From Streptomyces pinistramenti (GTDB lineage: Bacteria; Actinomycetota; Actinomycetes; Streptomycetales; Streptomycetaceae), in contig NZ_JAJCXB010000016.1 of the NCBI RefSeq assembly GCF_020564935.1, positions 1-64,000 of the forward strand: 64,000 nucleotides of DNA, read 5' to 3'. Position numbers and translations under genes: made by a program. The notes below the pieces were generated by a model. It was not told the DNA's origin. It saw only the letters and a program-made list of their open reading frames with translations, and ran no database searches. Shown piece after piece: positions 42,892-52,647 of the stretch; the stretch's first letter is position 1; every line of letters starts with the position of its first letter.

Positions 42892-44364
42892 TCACTTCTC
42901 TGCCGTGGCCAATCGGGACCGGCGCATGCCGTATCCGAAGTAGACCACAAGGCCGACGGCCATCCAGATGCCGAAGACCACCCAGGTCACGGTGCCCAGG
43001 CTGCCCATCATGTAGACGCACAGCAGGAAACCGATCGCCGGGAAGAGCGGCGAGAGCGGCGTACGGAAGGAGCGCTTCATGTCGGGCCGGGTACGGCGCA
43101 GCACGATCACCGCGACGTTGACCAGCGCGAAGGCGAAGAGGGTGCCGATGCTGGTGGCGTCCGCGAGCTGGCCGAGCGGCACGGCGGCGGCGAGCACTCC
43201 GCAGAACAGCGAGACGATGACGGTGTTCACCCGGGGAGCGCCGGACTTGGCGTGCACCTTGGAGAACGCCTTCGGCACCAGGCCGTCCCGAGACATCGCG
43301 AAGAGGATGCGGGTCTGTCCGTAGAGCACGGTGAGCACGACGCTGGCGATGGCGACGACGGCGCCCGCGGCCAGCAGCACGGCCCAGACGTCCTGGCCCG
43401 TGACGTCCTTGAGGATGCCGGCCAGCGCGGCTTCGGATCCGGCGAACTTCTTCCAGGGCAGGGCGCCCACCGCGACCGCGGCGACCAGGCAGTACAGCGT
43501 GGTGACGATCACCAGCGAGAGCATGATCGCGCGCGGCAGGTCACGCTGCGGATTCTTGGCCTCCTCACCCGCCGTGGACGCCGCGTCGAAGCCGATGTAC
43601 GAGAAGAACAGCGTCGCCCCCGCGGCGCTGACGCCCGCCATGCCCATCGGCATGAAGTCCTTGTAGTTGCCGGACTTCACCCCCTGCAGGGCGACGCCGC
43701 AGAACAGCAGCAGCGCGACGATCTTCACCGCGACCATGATCGTGTTGGCGCGGGCGCTCTCCCTGGCGCCGCCCAGCAGGAAGACCATCGCGAGCAGCAC
43801 GACCAGCAGTGCCGGCAGGTTGAAGATGCCGCCGTGGCCGGGCGGCTGGGAGAGCACGCCGGGGATGGTGTGGCCGATCGTGCCGGCCAGGAACTCGTTC
43901 AGATACTGGCCCCAGCCGACCGCGACGGCCGCGACCGAGACGCCGTACTCCAGGATCAGACACCAGCCACAGATCCAGGCGACCAGTTCACCGAGGGTGG
44001 CGTACGCGTAGGAGTAGGACGAGCCGGAGACCGGGATGGTGCCGGCCAGCTCCGCGTAGGACAGCGCGGAGAACAGGGCCGTGATGCCGGCGATGACGAA
44101 CGAGATGACGACGGCGGGCCCCGCCTTGGGGACGGCCTCGCCGAGGACCACGAAGATGCCGGTACCGAGCGTGGCGCCGATGCTGATCATGGTCAGCTGC
44201 CACATGCCCATCGAGCGGCGGAGCGTGCCGCCCTCACCCTGACCGCCCTCGGCGACCAGCCGCTCGACGGGCTTGCGCCGCATCAGCCGGGTGCCGAGAC
44301 CCCCGGAGGAGGGCCGCCTTGGGTCGCTGTCCCCTGCGGGTGGGGCTGCGCCGTGGTCCAACAC
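42892..44364 (-). CDS. Amino acid permease, APC family, cationic amino acid transporter-like
   Basis: 490 residues from GTG 44362-44364, chosen for its AAGGAG SD eight bases upstream; longer frames lack one. About 12 helices. Helix 1 motif MISIGATLGTGIFVVLGEAV, helix 6 region ATLFFSYIGFDAASTAGEEA and the KNPQRDLPRAI loop are standard for APC/CAT members, whose substrates are often lysine/arginine. It fits as the uptake step for the dav lysine pathway. It is transcribed with the Lrp regulator (10-bp gap). The shared TTGCGC motif lies ~180-210 bp upstream. Confidence 0.88.
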   Translation of the reverse strand: MLDHGAAPPAGDSDPRRPSSGGLGTRLMRRKPVERLVAEGGQGEGGTLRRSMGMWQLTMISIGATLGTGIFVVLGEAVPKAGPAVVISFVIAGITALFSALSYAELAGTIPVSGSSYSYAYATLGELVAWICGWCLILEYGVSVAAVAVGWGQYLNEFLAGTIGHTIPGVLSQPPGHGGIFNLPALLVVLLAMVFLLGGARESARANTIMVAVKIVALLLFCGVALQGVKSGNYKDFMPMGMAGVSAAGATLFFSYIGFDAASTAGEEAKNPQRDLPRAIMLSLVIVTTLYCLVAAVAVGALPWKKFAGSEAALAGILKDVTGQDVWAVLLAAGAVVAIASVVLTVLYGQTRILFAMSRDGLVPKAFSKVHAKSGAPRVNTVIVSLFCGVLAAAVPLGQLADATSIGTLFAFALVNVAVIVLRRTRPDMKRSFRTPLSPLFPAIGFLLCVYMMGSLGTVTWVVFGIWMAVGLVVYFGYGMRRSRLATAEK

Positions 44365-44545
44365 TGGGGTGGCTCCTTCATCGCTGCCGGTCAGATGGTC
44401 CGGATGACGGCGACCGGGCAGCGGTCGGCATGCGGGCGCGCCGAAACGCCCCGCAGCGGGAGACCGCCGAGCAGGCGGTCCCCGCCACTCCACGTACAGC
44501 GCTTGACCTTACGGGCCGTCGCTGACCTGCCGTAATGCAGGTTCC

Positions 44546-44603
44546 TTGCGCAACCACGGACGATCGTTGCGCACCGGAGCGGCGGGCGGTCGTTCGTTGC
44601 GCA
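44546..44603. promoter_or_regulatory. Triple TTGCGCA motif upstream of the permease gene
   Basis: TTGCGCA occurs at 44546-44552, 44567-44573 and 44597-44603. The first two with the GGACGAT between them match the motif at 41371-41399 upstream of davA. Confidence 0.5.
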
Positions 44604-44688
44604 CCCACCGTCCGATCGTACGGCCGGCGAACGCCGTACCGCCCTCCGGGCAGCGGGACGCGCCCGCCGTCACCGTCCCCCGCACATG

Positions 44689-44730
44689 CGGCAGGCCCCG
44701 CACCGAAGCGATTCGGTGCGGGGCCTGCCG
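44689..44730 (-). terminator. Strong terminator hairpin after guaB1
   Basis: A 19-bp perfect stem, 44689-44707 with 44712-44730 (outer sequence CGGCAGGCCCCGCACCGAA), loop GCGA. It begins 25 bp after the guaB1 stop. The rest of the 391-bp gap 44365-44755 holds only the TTGCGCA motifs and shows no gene. Confidence 0.8.
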
Positions 44731-44755
44731 GGGGATGCGTACGGGACGCGGTGGG

Positions 44756-46315
<1,560 letters not shown>

Positions 46316-46750
46316 TCAGCCGGCCCGCCCCCGCGCGAGGATCACGGCGAGGCCGGTGTCCGTGCCGCGCCAGTACGCCACCGCGTCGGCAAGGATGTTC
46401 TCGACCATGCCCCAGTCCGCCGGAGCGGCGCCGGCGAAGGACTGCCAGCCGGTGATCACCAGCAGTCGGCCACGGCCCGCCGGGCACCAGGACAGATCGG
46501 TGAGGCAGTCGGCCAGCGCGTCCCAGTTGCCGCCGAACCAGTCGGGGAAGCGCAGCGCGCGGGCGCAGCGGTCCAGGAACTCCGCCTTGTCCGCGGCGCC
46601 TTCGAGATCCAGCGCGGCGCCGCTCCAGCCCGCGTCGGCAGCGGCAGCCAGCGCCTGTGCCACCGGCCGGTCGGCGGGCCAGGACAGCACCCCGGGAGGC
46701 GTGCTGCCGTCGAGCACCGCCACCAGCGGCGCCGGCACGGAACCCGTCAT
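46316..46750 (-). CDS. Barstar-family ribonuclease inhibitor
   Basis: 144 residues. Barstar core: DKAEFLDRCARALRFPDWFG, then GNWDALADCLTDLSW, the helix-loop that plugs the RNase active site, including the acidic Asp in NWDALADCLTDL. It acts in the cytoplasm to neutralise the ribonuclease encoded just upstream. The start overlaps that gene's stop by 4 nt (ATGA). Confidence 0.9.
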   Translation of the reverse strand: MTGSVPAPLVAVLDGSTPPGVLSWPADRPVAQALAAAADAGWSGAALDLEGAADKAEFLDRCARALRFPDWFGGNWDALADCLTDLSWCPAGRGRLLVITGWQSFAGAAPADWGMVENILADAVAYWRGTDTGLAVILARGRAG

Positions 46751-47214
46751 CGGAGCACCGCCTTGAAGGACCGGTAGTGATCGTTCGTGTAGTACGTCTC
46801 GTGCCGGTCACCGGTGATCAGCCGACGCGCGCCACGGTCCCGCGAACCCGGCGTGCGGACCGTGTACTCGTGGTAATAACCGCGCTTCTGGCGGGGCAGC
46901 AGCCGCTCGTGATTTCCGAAGACCGTCCCGTCCTTGGCGTACGGGAAGGGCCCGCCCGCGTCGATGAGCCGGAGCGTGTCCCGGGCCTGGCGCGGCAGTC
47001 CTGATGCCTGGACGGCCGGCATGCCGTGCGCCCAGGACGGTACGCCGGAGCCGCCGGGCGCCCGGGTGGCGGCGGCCGTGGCGGAAGGGCCCGGCGCGCC
47101 CGAACTCCCCTTGCCCGCCCCGCTCGTCGAACAGCCCGTGAGGACCAGCAGCAGACCGGCGAGGAGCGCGCCGATGACGGCGGTGGCCGTGCGCGGGGCG
47201 GAACGGATCATCAT
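46747..47214 (-). CDS. Exported guanyl-specific ribonuclease (barnase/RNase Sa type) with lipobox
   Basis: 155 residues from ATG 47214 (a second ATG is at 47211). The signal peptide ends in LLLVLTGCSTSG, an LTGC lipobox, so this RNase is predicted to be a lipoprotein on the outer face of the membrane, unlike freely secreted RNase Sa. The catalytic domain is complete: GTVFGNHERLLP (Glu base), GYYHEYTVRTPG, RGARRLITG (Arg) and TYYTNDHYRSF (His). It may also be released later. The barstar gene is translationally coupled downstream. Confidence 0.88.
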   Translation of the reverse strand: MMIRSAPRTATAVIGALLAGLLLVLTGCSTSGAGKGSSGAPGPSATAAATRAPGGSGVPSWAHGMPAVQASGLPRQARDTLRLIDAGGPFPYAKDGTVFGNHERLLPRQKRGYYHEYTVRTPGSRDRGARRLITGDRHETYYTNDHYRSFKAVLR

Positions 47215-47301
47215 GGCGCCGATGCTGTCACAGCGGCGGCCGCGCTGCGCGCCGGTGGCGGCAGCGTGGTGCACCCCGGATCCGGCGCCCCGGCCTCGGG
47301 G

Positions 47302-48360
47302 TCACACCCCGTCGGGGTCCGCGCGGTCCAGGGCGGGGCGCGGCCCGGGGCCGGTCTCCAGCAGCAGGTGGTCGGCCGCCGCGGTGTCCGTGACCAGGCT
47401 CGTCACCAGTCCGGAGCGGAGCACCGCGCCGATCGCCGACGCCTTGCGCCGCCCGCCCGCGATGGCGACGACCTCGGGGATACGCCGCAGCCGGTCCGCC
47501 TCGACCGTGATGCAGCGCTCGCCCAGATCGCGCCCGATGCGGCGGCCCTCGGCGTCGAAGAGGTGCGCGGACATCTCGGCGGCGGCGCCGAGCGAGGCGT
47601 AGTGCTCGCGCTCGTCCTCGCTCAGCATGTCGTAGACGGTCGACACACCGGGCTCCCAGGAGCCGATGGAGACGCAGGCGACGGTGACCTTGTCGAAGTA
47701 TTCGAAGGCCCTGGCGATGCCGGTCTGGCCGCGCAGCGCGGCGGCGGTCGCCGAGTCCGGCAGCAGCATCGGCGCGTAGATCGGGTGCGCCTCGCCGCCC
47801 GAGACGTCGGCCGCCCTGCGCACCGCCTCGACCGAGCCCCGGTCGGCGGTGCCCGCGTCGTACACGCCGGTCAGCTGGACGACGGTGCACGGCGGGAGCC
47901 GGTGCAGGGCGGCCGCCATGTGGATGGTCGACCGGCCCCAGGCCAGGCCCAGCACATCGCCCTCGGCGACCAGCTCGCCGAGCAGGTCGGCCGCGACCTC
48001 GCCGAGGTTCTCCGGGTCGGCGGCGTCCTCGGACGCGTCGGCGGGCGATTCGACGACGACCGCGTGCCGCAGGCCGTAGCGGGCCCGCAGCGCGTCGGAG
48101 CGTTCGGCGTCCAGCTCGGACGGCACCCGGATCTCGATCCGTACGAGATCACGCTCCAGGGCCGTCTCCAGCACCCGGGCGACCTTGAACCGGCTGACGC
48201 CGAACTCCTCCGCGATCTGGATCTTGGATTTGCTCTCCAGATAGAAGCGGCGGGCCATGGCCGCGGCCTGCACCAGCTCGGCGGGGCCCATACCGGACTG
48301 CGGGCGGCTGGCTACCACGAAAATCTCCCCTGTTGCGCATCTGATCGAGTCTTTGCTCAT
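47302..48360 (-). CDS. SorC/DeoR-type sugar-binding transcriptional regulator
   Basis: 352 residues from ATG 48358-48360 (start uncertain; the SD AAAGG is very close, and the conserved part begins at MGPAELVQAAAMARRFYLES). HTH: KSKIQIAEEFGVSRFKVARV. Then a SorC effector domain (GDVLGLAWGRSTIHMAAALH; VYDAGTADRGSVEAV) that binds phosphorylated sugars. It lies immediately upstream of the barnase-barstar pair and downstream of rpe on the same strand. Pentose-phosphate control is plausible through its neighbour rpe but is not shown. Confidence 0.85.
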   Translation of the reverse strand: MSKDSIRCATGEIFVVASRPQSGMGPAELVQAAAMARRFYLESKSKIQIAEEFGVSRFKVARVLETALERDLVRIEIRVPSELDAERSDALRARYGLRHAVVVESPADASEDAADPENLGEVAADLLGELVAEGDVLGLAWGRSTIHMAAALHRLPPCTVVQLTGVYDAGTADRGSVEAVRRAADVSGGEAHPIYAPMLLPDSATAAALRGQTGIARAFEYFDKVTVACVSIGSWEPGVSTVYDMLSEDEREHYASLGAAAEMSAHLFDAEGRRIGRDLGERCITVEADRLRRIPEVVAIAGGRRKASAIGAVLRSGLVTSLVTDTAAADHLLLETGPGPRPALDRADPDGV

Positions 48361-48493
48361 CCTTTCAGAAACCCGGGGCCGACGGGGACCACGACCGCCC
48401 CCTGGGTGTGAACGCCGGGTGGCGCCGTGCACAACCGGGGGCGGGGCAAGGATGAAAGAAGCGGGACGGGACGGAGCCGCCCCGTCCGCCGGA

Positions 48494-49174
48494 TCAGTGG
48501 GCGCAGCCCCAGCTCGCCGCCGTGGCCGCGGCCGCCTTCTCACGCAGGTCGTGGACGGCCTTGGCCGGGTCGTCCGCGCCGTAGACCGCGGAGCCCGCCA
48601 CGAACACGTCCGCGCCCGCCTCGGCGCACCGCTCGATCGTCGCGGCCGAGACCCCGCCGTCCACCTGGAGCCACAGCTCCAGACCGTGCCGCGAGATCAG
48701 TTCACGGGTCCGCCGGATCTTCGGCAGCATGATGTCCAGGAACGCCTGGCCGCCGAATCCCGGCTCCACCGTCATGATCAGCAGCATGTCCAGCTCGGGC
48801 AGCAGATCCTCGTACGGCTCGATCGGCGTGGCCGGCTTGAGCGCCATCGACGCCCGCGCGCCCTGCGCCCTGATCTCCCGCGCCAGCCGCACCGGCGCCG
48901 CCGCCGCCTCCGCGTGGAAGGTCACCGAACCCGCGCCCGCCTCGATGTACTGCGGCGCCCAGCGGTCCGGGTCCTCGATCATCAGATGCAGGTCGAGCGG
49001 GGTGTCCGTCGCCTTGCTGAGCGACTCGACGACCGGCACTCCGAGCGTGAGGTTCGGCACGAAGTGGTTGTCCATGACGTCGACATGGAGCCAGTCGGCG
49101 CCCTCCACCGCCTTCGCCTCCTCGGCGAGCCGGGAGAAATCTGCGGACAGGATGCTGGGGTTGATCAAGGCCAT
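48494..49174 (-). CDS. rpe: Ribulose-phosphate 3-epimerase
   Basis: Interconverts ribulose 5-phosphate and xylulose 5-phosphate in the pentose phosphate pathway. 226 residues from ATG 49174 ([20 protein letters not shown]). TIM barrel with metal/catalytic residues in [17 protein letters not shown] and [12 protein letters not shown], plus [14 protein letters not shown] and [15 protein letters not shown]. The C-terminal tail is slightly extended and Ala-rich. Confidence 0.96.
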   Translation of the reverse strand: MALINPSILSADFSRLAEEAKAVEGADWLHVDVMDNHFVPNLTLGVPVVESLSKATDTPLDLHLMIEDPDRWAPQYIEAGAGSVTFHAEAAAAPVRLAREIRAQGARASMALKPATPIEPYEDLLPELDMLLIMTVEPGFGGQAFLDIMLPKIRRTRELISRHGLELWLQVDGGVSAATIERCAEAGADVFVAGSAVYGADDPAKAVHDLREKAAAATAASWGCAH

Positions 49175-49639
49175 GGAACCAGTATGGCCTGCCCGAGCGG
49201 CCACCTCGCAGCGGGCTCCCGGGGCCTTCCACCTGCTCCAGGAATGCCCCGGGGGCCGAAGCGGGCCCGGATCCGCCCGGCACCCTCAGCACCGCCACCC
49301 GCCATCCGGCGTCCGGACACACCGGGCAACCCACGCTGCCCGCAAGGCCGTTGACACCGGCAGAACGGCCCCTGGGGGTAGGCCCGCGTTCGGCATGGCC
49401 CGTTCTGCGGCGATGACCTGGCCGTTCTCCAGCCGTCTCATTCGGGGCCACGCCGATCTGTCTCACGATCTTGTCCCTTCGGCTCTGATGGGGAGTCCTC
49501 ACGGGCTCGTGCTGCTCCGCCCAGGCCGTCGGCGTCATGCCGTCAGCGTCATAGAGGGATCCTCCCAAGGTGGTTCCCGGTGATGGTTTTGCCCCGGGTG
49601 GTAGTCCGGGCGGTGACGTCGAACGGGTGATCGGTGCTG
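49175..49639. other. 465-bp intergenic region upstream of rpe, no gene seen
   Basis: No frame has both a start signal and a recognisable domain. It probably holds the rpe promoter and, toward its right end, further degraded mobile-element sequence. Confidence 0.4.
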
Positions 49640-49884
49640 CTGTGCAGCGGCAGGTGGCACGGCAACCCGCCATAACAAGATCACTGCCGATCTGCGCGAG
49701 GCCGGATCGGAGCCCTGACCGATCTCGGCTTCGTCGGCTTGGACGACAACCTCGCGGCGCAGGAGCACGGCGTCACCACCCGCTGAACGGGAGGATCTCG
49801 ACCACGGTCCGAATGAACGCGGAGCACGCCATCACCCTCGTGCGGGCCGTGCTCGTGCTGACGACCCCGAAGGTCTCCCGCTGA
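49640..49884 (+). pseudogene. IS5-like transposase remnant, C-terminal pieces
   Basis: Three short plus-strand pieces in different frames recall the end of an IS5-family DDE transposase. They are HNKITADLREAG near 49672, then GALTDLGFVGLDDNLAAQEH near 49710-49775, then MNAEHAITLVRAVLVLTTPK near 49812-49875 with a stop at 49882. The part between the second and third pieces, with the last catalytic Glu, is missing. Clearly inactive. Confidence 0.55.
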
Positions 49885-50022
49885 CGGGCTATCACGGCGA
49901 AGCGATCACGCCGCCGACCAGTCCGAGCGCCGGGCCCCCGCCCCCACCAGCCCCCGCGACCTGCAACCATCAAGTCGAAACGGGCTCGTTGCCGGCAGCC
50001 CCGCGCTGCCGGGGCAGCATGT

Positions 50023-50048
50023 GGGGGTGCCCACCAGCGGGCACCCCC
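50023..50048 (-). terminator. Hairpin downstream of the Gly-rich protein gene
   Basis: GGGGGTGCCC (50023-50032) and GGGCACCCCC (50039-50048), a 10-bp perfect stem with a 6-nt loop. A second, shorter hairpin lies at 49992-50012. Confidence 0.55.
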
Positions 50049-50079
50049 GTTTCGCCTACTGCGCCGGCAGCTGATGACG

Positions 50080-50285
50080 ACGCGACCCTCTCCGCCGAGC
50101 CCACCGTTCCCGCCCAAGGCGCCGTGAGCGGTGACATCGGTGCCCGTATGGGCCAGGTCAGGGCCACCTGGAGTGCCGCTGTTCCCGTCACCACTGCCGA
50201 TACCGGCTTTGCCGCCGGCTTTTCGGGCTCCGGACCTGACACCGGCAGCTCCCCTGACGCCATGGGCTTCCACGATCGGAACGGT
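50080..50285 (-). pseudogene. In-frame continuation of the Gly-rich protein with an LAHTG sortase-like signal
   Basis: Directly after the TGA at 50286-50288 the same frame stays open and protein-like. It gives a Gly/Ala-rich stretch, then GGPDLAHTGTDVTAHGALGG, a weakly hydrophobic Gly-rich part with RVVIS, and CRRSRRN. Streptomyces sortases use LAXTG followed by a hydrophobic helix and a basic tail, so this looks like a decayed cell-wall anchor cut off by the TGA. A sequencing error or stop-codon readthrough would restore it. Confidence 0.5.
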
Positions 50286-51815
50286 TCAGCAGGAGGCTGG
50301 TGCGCCGACGCCGGCCTGTCCGCCACTGCCCTCAGGAAACCCGCCACCGCCCCCGTTGCCGCCGGTGTTGGTGGTGTCTGCGGGCTGCGAGCTTCCGCAG
50401 ACCGTGCCGTTGCCACCGTTGCCGCCGTCGCCACCCCGACCACGGCCCGTTACGGAAGTGACCGGGCTGTTGCCGCCGTTGCCGCCGTCGCCTCCGGTGT
50501 TGTCGCCTCCGGTGTTGGTGTCAGAGACAACAGCGATGCTGCCGGCGTTCCCGGTGCCACCGGTGCCGCCGTTACCACCGCTGCCGGCGGCGCCGGGATA
50601 GCGAACGCTGCGGCCGCCGTCACCGCCGTCGCCGCCGTTGCCGCCGTTGCCACCTCGTGCGCTCACACTGCCACTGGCGGTGACGGAGCTTCTGCTGCTG
50701 TTGCCGTCACGACCGAGGCCGCCTCTGCCGCCCATGCCACCCGCGCCGCCGTTGCCCATGAAGCTGCGGTCGCCTTCGCCGCCGGGGCCGCCCCGGCCTC
50801 CCCGGCCCCCGTCACCCCCCGTGCCACCTGTCACGACGACGGCACTGGCAGTGATGACGCCGGCGCCGCTGGAGTTACCGGAGATGCCCGTGCCACCGAT
50901 GCCCCCGACACCGCCGAGGCCGCCCTCGCCGTTGTAGCCGTTGTAGACGGCGGCGCCGCGGGTGCCGCCCTGACCACCGATACCGCCCTGACCGCCGACG
51001 CCGCCGGGGCTGCTGGTCGCCGTCACGGTGGCGGCGGACGCTGTGACGGCACCGTCGTTGCCGCCGCCGCCGGCACCCCCCGGGCCACCCGAACCACCCG
51101 AACCACCGTCGCCGCCGTGGCCGCCGACGGCCGTCTGGCTGCTGCTGTTGCCGCCGGTGCCGCCTCTGCCGCCAGAGCCGCCGGTGCCCCCGGCCGCGCC
51201 GACGCCGCCGCGCGCCGTCACCTCGGCGTCGCTCGCGGGGCTGCTCACGGTGATGGTGCCGTTGTTGCCGTTACCGCCGTTACCGCCTCTGCCGCCGATG
51301 CCCCCGTCGGCACCCGTGCCGCCGTCGGTGCCTTTGGCGCCGTTGATGCCGTCGGTGCCGTTGGCACCGGTGCCACCGATGCCACCAGCGCTGCCGTTGC
51401 CCCCGGTGACGGTGACGTGTGCGGTACCCGCGCTGTCTCCGATGTTGATGGTGCCGTCGTTGCCATCGCCCCCGTCCGGGGCCGCACCACCGTCGGCACC
51501 CGTCACCGAGATGGTGATCGTGCCCGTGCCGGTATAGGCGAGCGTGGCGTCCCTGCCGATGCCGGGGGCACCCGGCGTGCCGTTGGTGACGGTGACCACG
51601 GTGTCACCGCCGGACAGCGTCCAGTTCTCCGTCAGCCCGCCGGTACACCTGTACGTGACCGGCCCGGGAAGACCGATCGGCGGCACGTCCTGTGAACATC
51701 CGGGGGGCAGGTCGGCGGCATGGGCGGGCGCCCCGAACGCCGTCATCAGGGCACCCACGAGCACGACGGCCGAAGCCAGGGGCACCATACGGGGGCAACG
51801 CTTGCGTACAGGCAC
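50286..51815 (-). CDS. Exported PGRS-like Gly-rich repeat protein
   Basis: About 509 residues from GTG 51813-51815 (GGGAGAG SD nearby). This start gives a clean signal peptide, ending GALMTAFGAPAHA. The first ~90 mature residues form a small domain with a Cys pair (PPGCSQD, YRCTG) and beta-like TITISVTGAD. The rest is a long run of GG(N/D/T/I)GG repeats, like the PGRS part of mycobacterial PE_PGRS proteins. It is punctuated by short Val/Thr strands (VTVTG, TITVSS, VVVTG) at fairly regular spacing. It ends GVGAPASC. A surface or matrix role is likely. The repeat gives long open frames on the other strand, which are shadows. Confidence 0.8.
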   Translation of the reverse strand: MPVRKRCPRMVPLASAVVLVGALMTAFGAPAHAADLPPGCSQDVPPIGLPGPVTYRCTGGLTENWTLSGGDTVVTVTNGTPGAPGIGRDATLAYTGTGTITISVTGADGGAAPDGGDGNDGTINIGDSAGTAHVTVTGGNGSAGGIGGTGANGTDGINGAKGTDGGTGADGGIGGRGGNGGNGNNGTITVSSPASDAEVTARGGVGAAGGTGGSGGRGGTGGNSSSQTAVGGHGGDGGSGGSGGPGGAGGGGNDGAVTASAATVTATSSPGGVGGQGGIGGQGGTRGAAVYNGYNGEGGLGGVGGIGGTGISGNSSGAGVITASAVVVTGGTGGDGGRGGRGGPGGEGDRSFMGNGGAGGMGGRGGLGRDGNSSRSSVTASGSVSARGGNGGNGGDGGDGGRSVRYPGAAGSGGNGGTGGTGNAGSIAVVSDTNTGGDNTGGDGGNGGNSPVTSVTGRGRGGDGGNGGNGTVCGSSQPADTTNTGGNGGGGGFPEGSGGQAGVGAPASC

Positions 51816-52647
51816 GTCAGCTCTCTCCCATGAGTCGTCGAAGCACCGACATTCGTCGTCGGCTGCCATGTGTTCCTCGCCGGTATGAACCTCCACGCGG
51901 AGAGGAGAGGGGCGACACAGGTGAGTCACGCGTCGACCCGCCTGGGTTCCCCGGGGCCGCGCCGGCACGACCGGCAGCGGGGCGAGCCCCGGCCCTACGG
52001 CGCTTCGGTCCCGGCTGCGGGCGGCGCGCTGTCGAACGCTCCCAGGTCTCACAGGCTGTCCCGCCAGGGTGTGGATCCATTGCCCGACTGCTTTGACGAC
52101 CTTTCTGCCGAGATCGGTGGGTATCGAGTCGGCGGCCGCGTCCCGCGCGGCTCAGCAGCGGCCGCCGAGGTCCGTTATCAGACACCTGAGTTGCATCGTG
52201 AAGGCTGCGCGTTCGACACCGTGCGCCTGGCACGCTTCGGCCAGGGCGGGGTGCCGGCCGATGGCTGGCCAGAGTGCGGCGTTGAACGATGTGCTGCTCG
52301 CGGAGCCACTGCCATGGAGGGAACGTCGACGCCCGCCGTCGCCAGGGGCAGTCCTCGTCGATCTTCCCGTCCGTACGGCGAAGGCTCATGGAGACCTCGC
52401 CCACCACGCGCGACATGGCCCACTCCGACCCGTAAGGACGGAGGACGAAGCCCCCGGCCCTGACCAGCTGAGACATCACCACGATCGCGCCGGAGAACGC
52501 CACCGCATAGGTCAGGGCGGGTTCAGCACCACTACGAGTGAACGGTCAAACCGGCGTTCGTCCCATCGCCCTGTCCCTTGGGCCGGAAGAGGGCCACCGT
52601 CGATGAGAAAGGGGCACGGGAAATGCGATCCTACAGAGGAAGCCCTC
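51816..52647. other. 832-bp region with degraded coding sequence, no intact gene
   Basis: On the minus strand there are protein-like pieces. From about 52290 down to 52160 one reads FNAALWPAIGRHPALAEACQ and then FTMQLRCLITDLGGRC, ended by a TGA. The frame continues as AAADSIPTDLGRKVVKAVGQ to about 52060. I cannot name the family. Further right the frame changes again. I take the region as the remains of a gene. Confidence 0.35.

Noticed and set aside
49989..51695. 568-codon open frame on the plus strand, Ala/Val-rich
   Set aside because: It is the antisense of the GGxGG repeat gene. The repeated GCC/ACC codons keep several frames open; there is no SD, domain or sensible composition.
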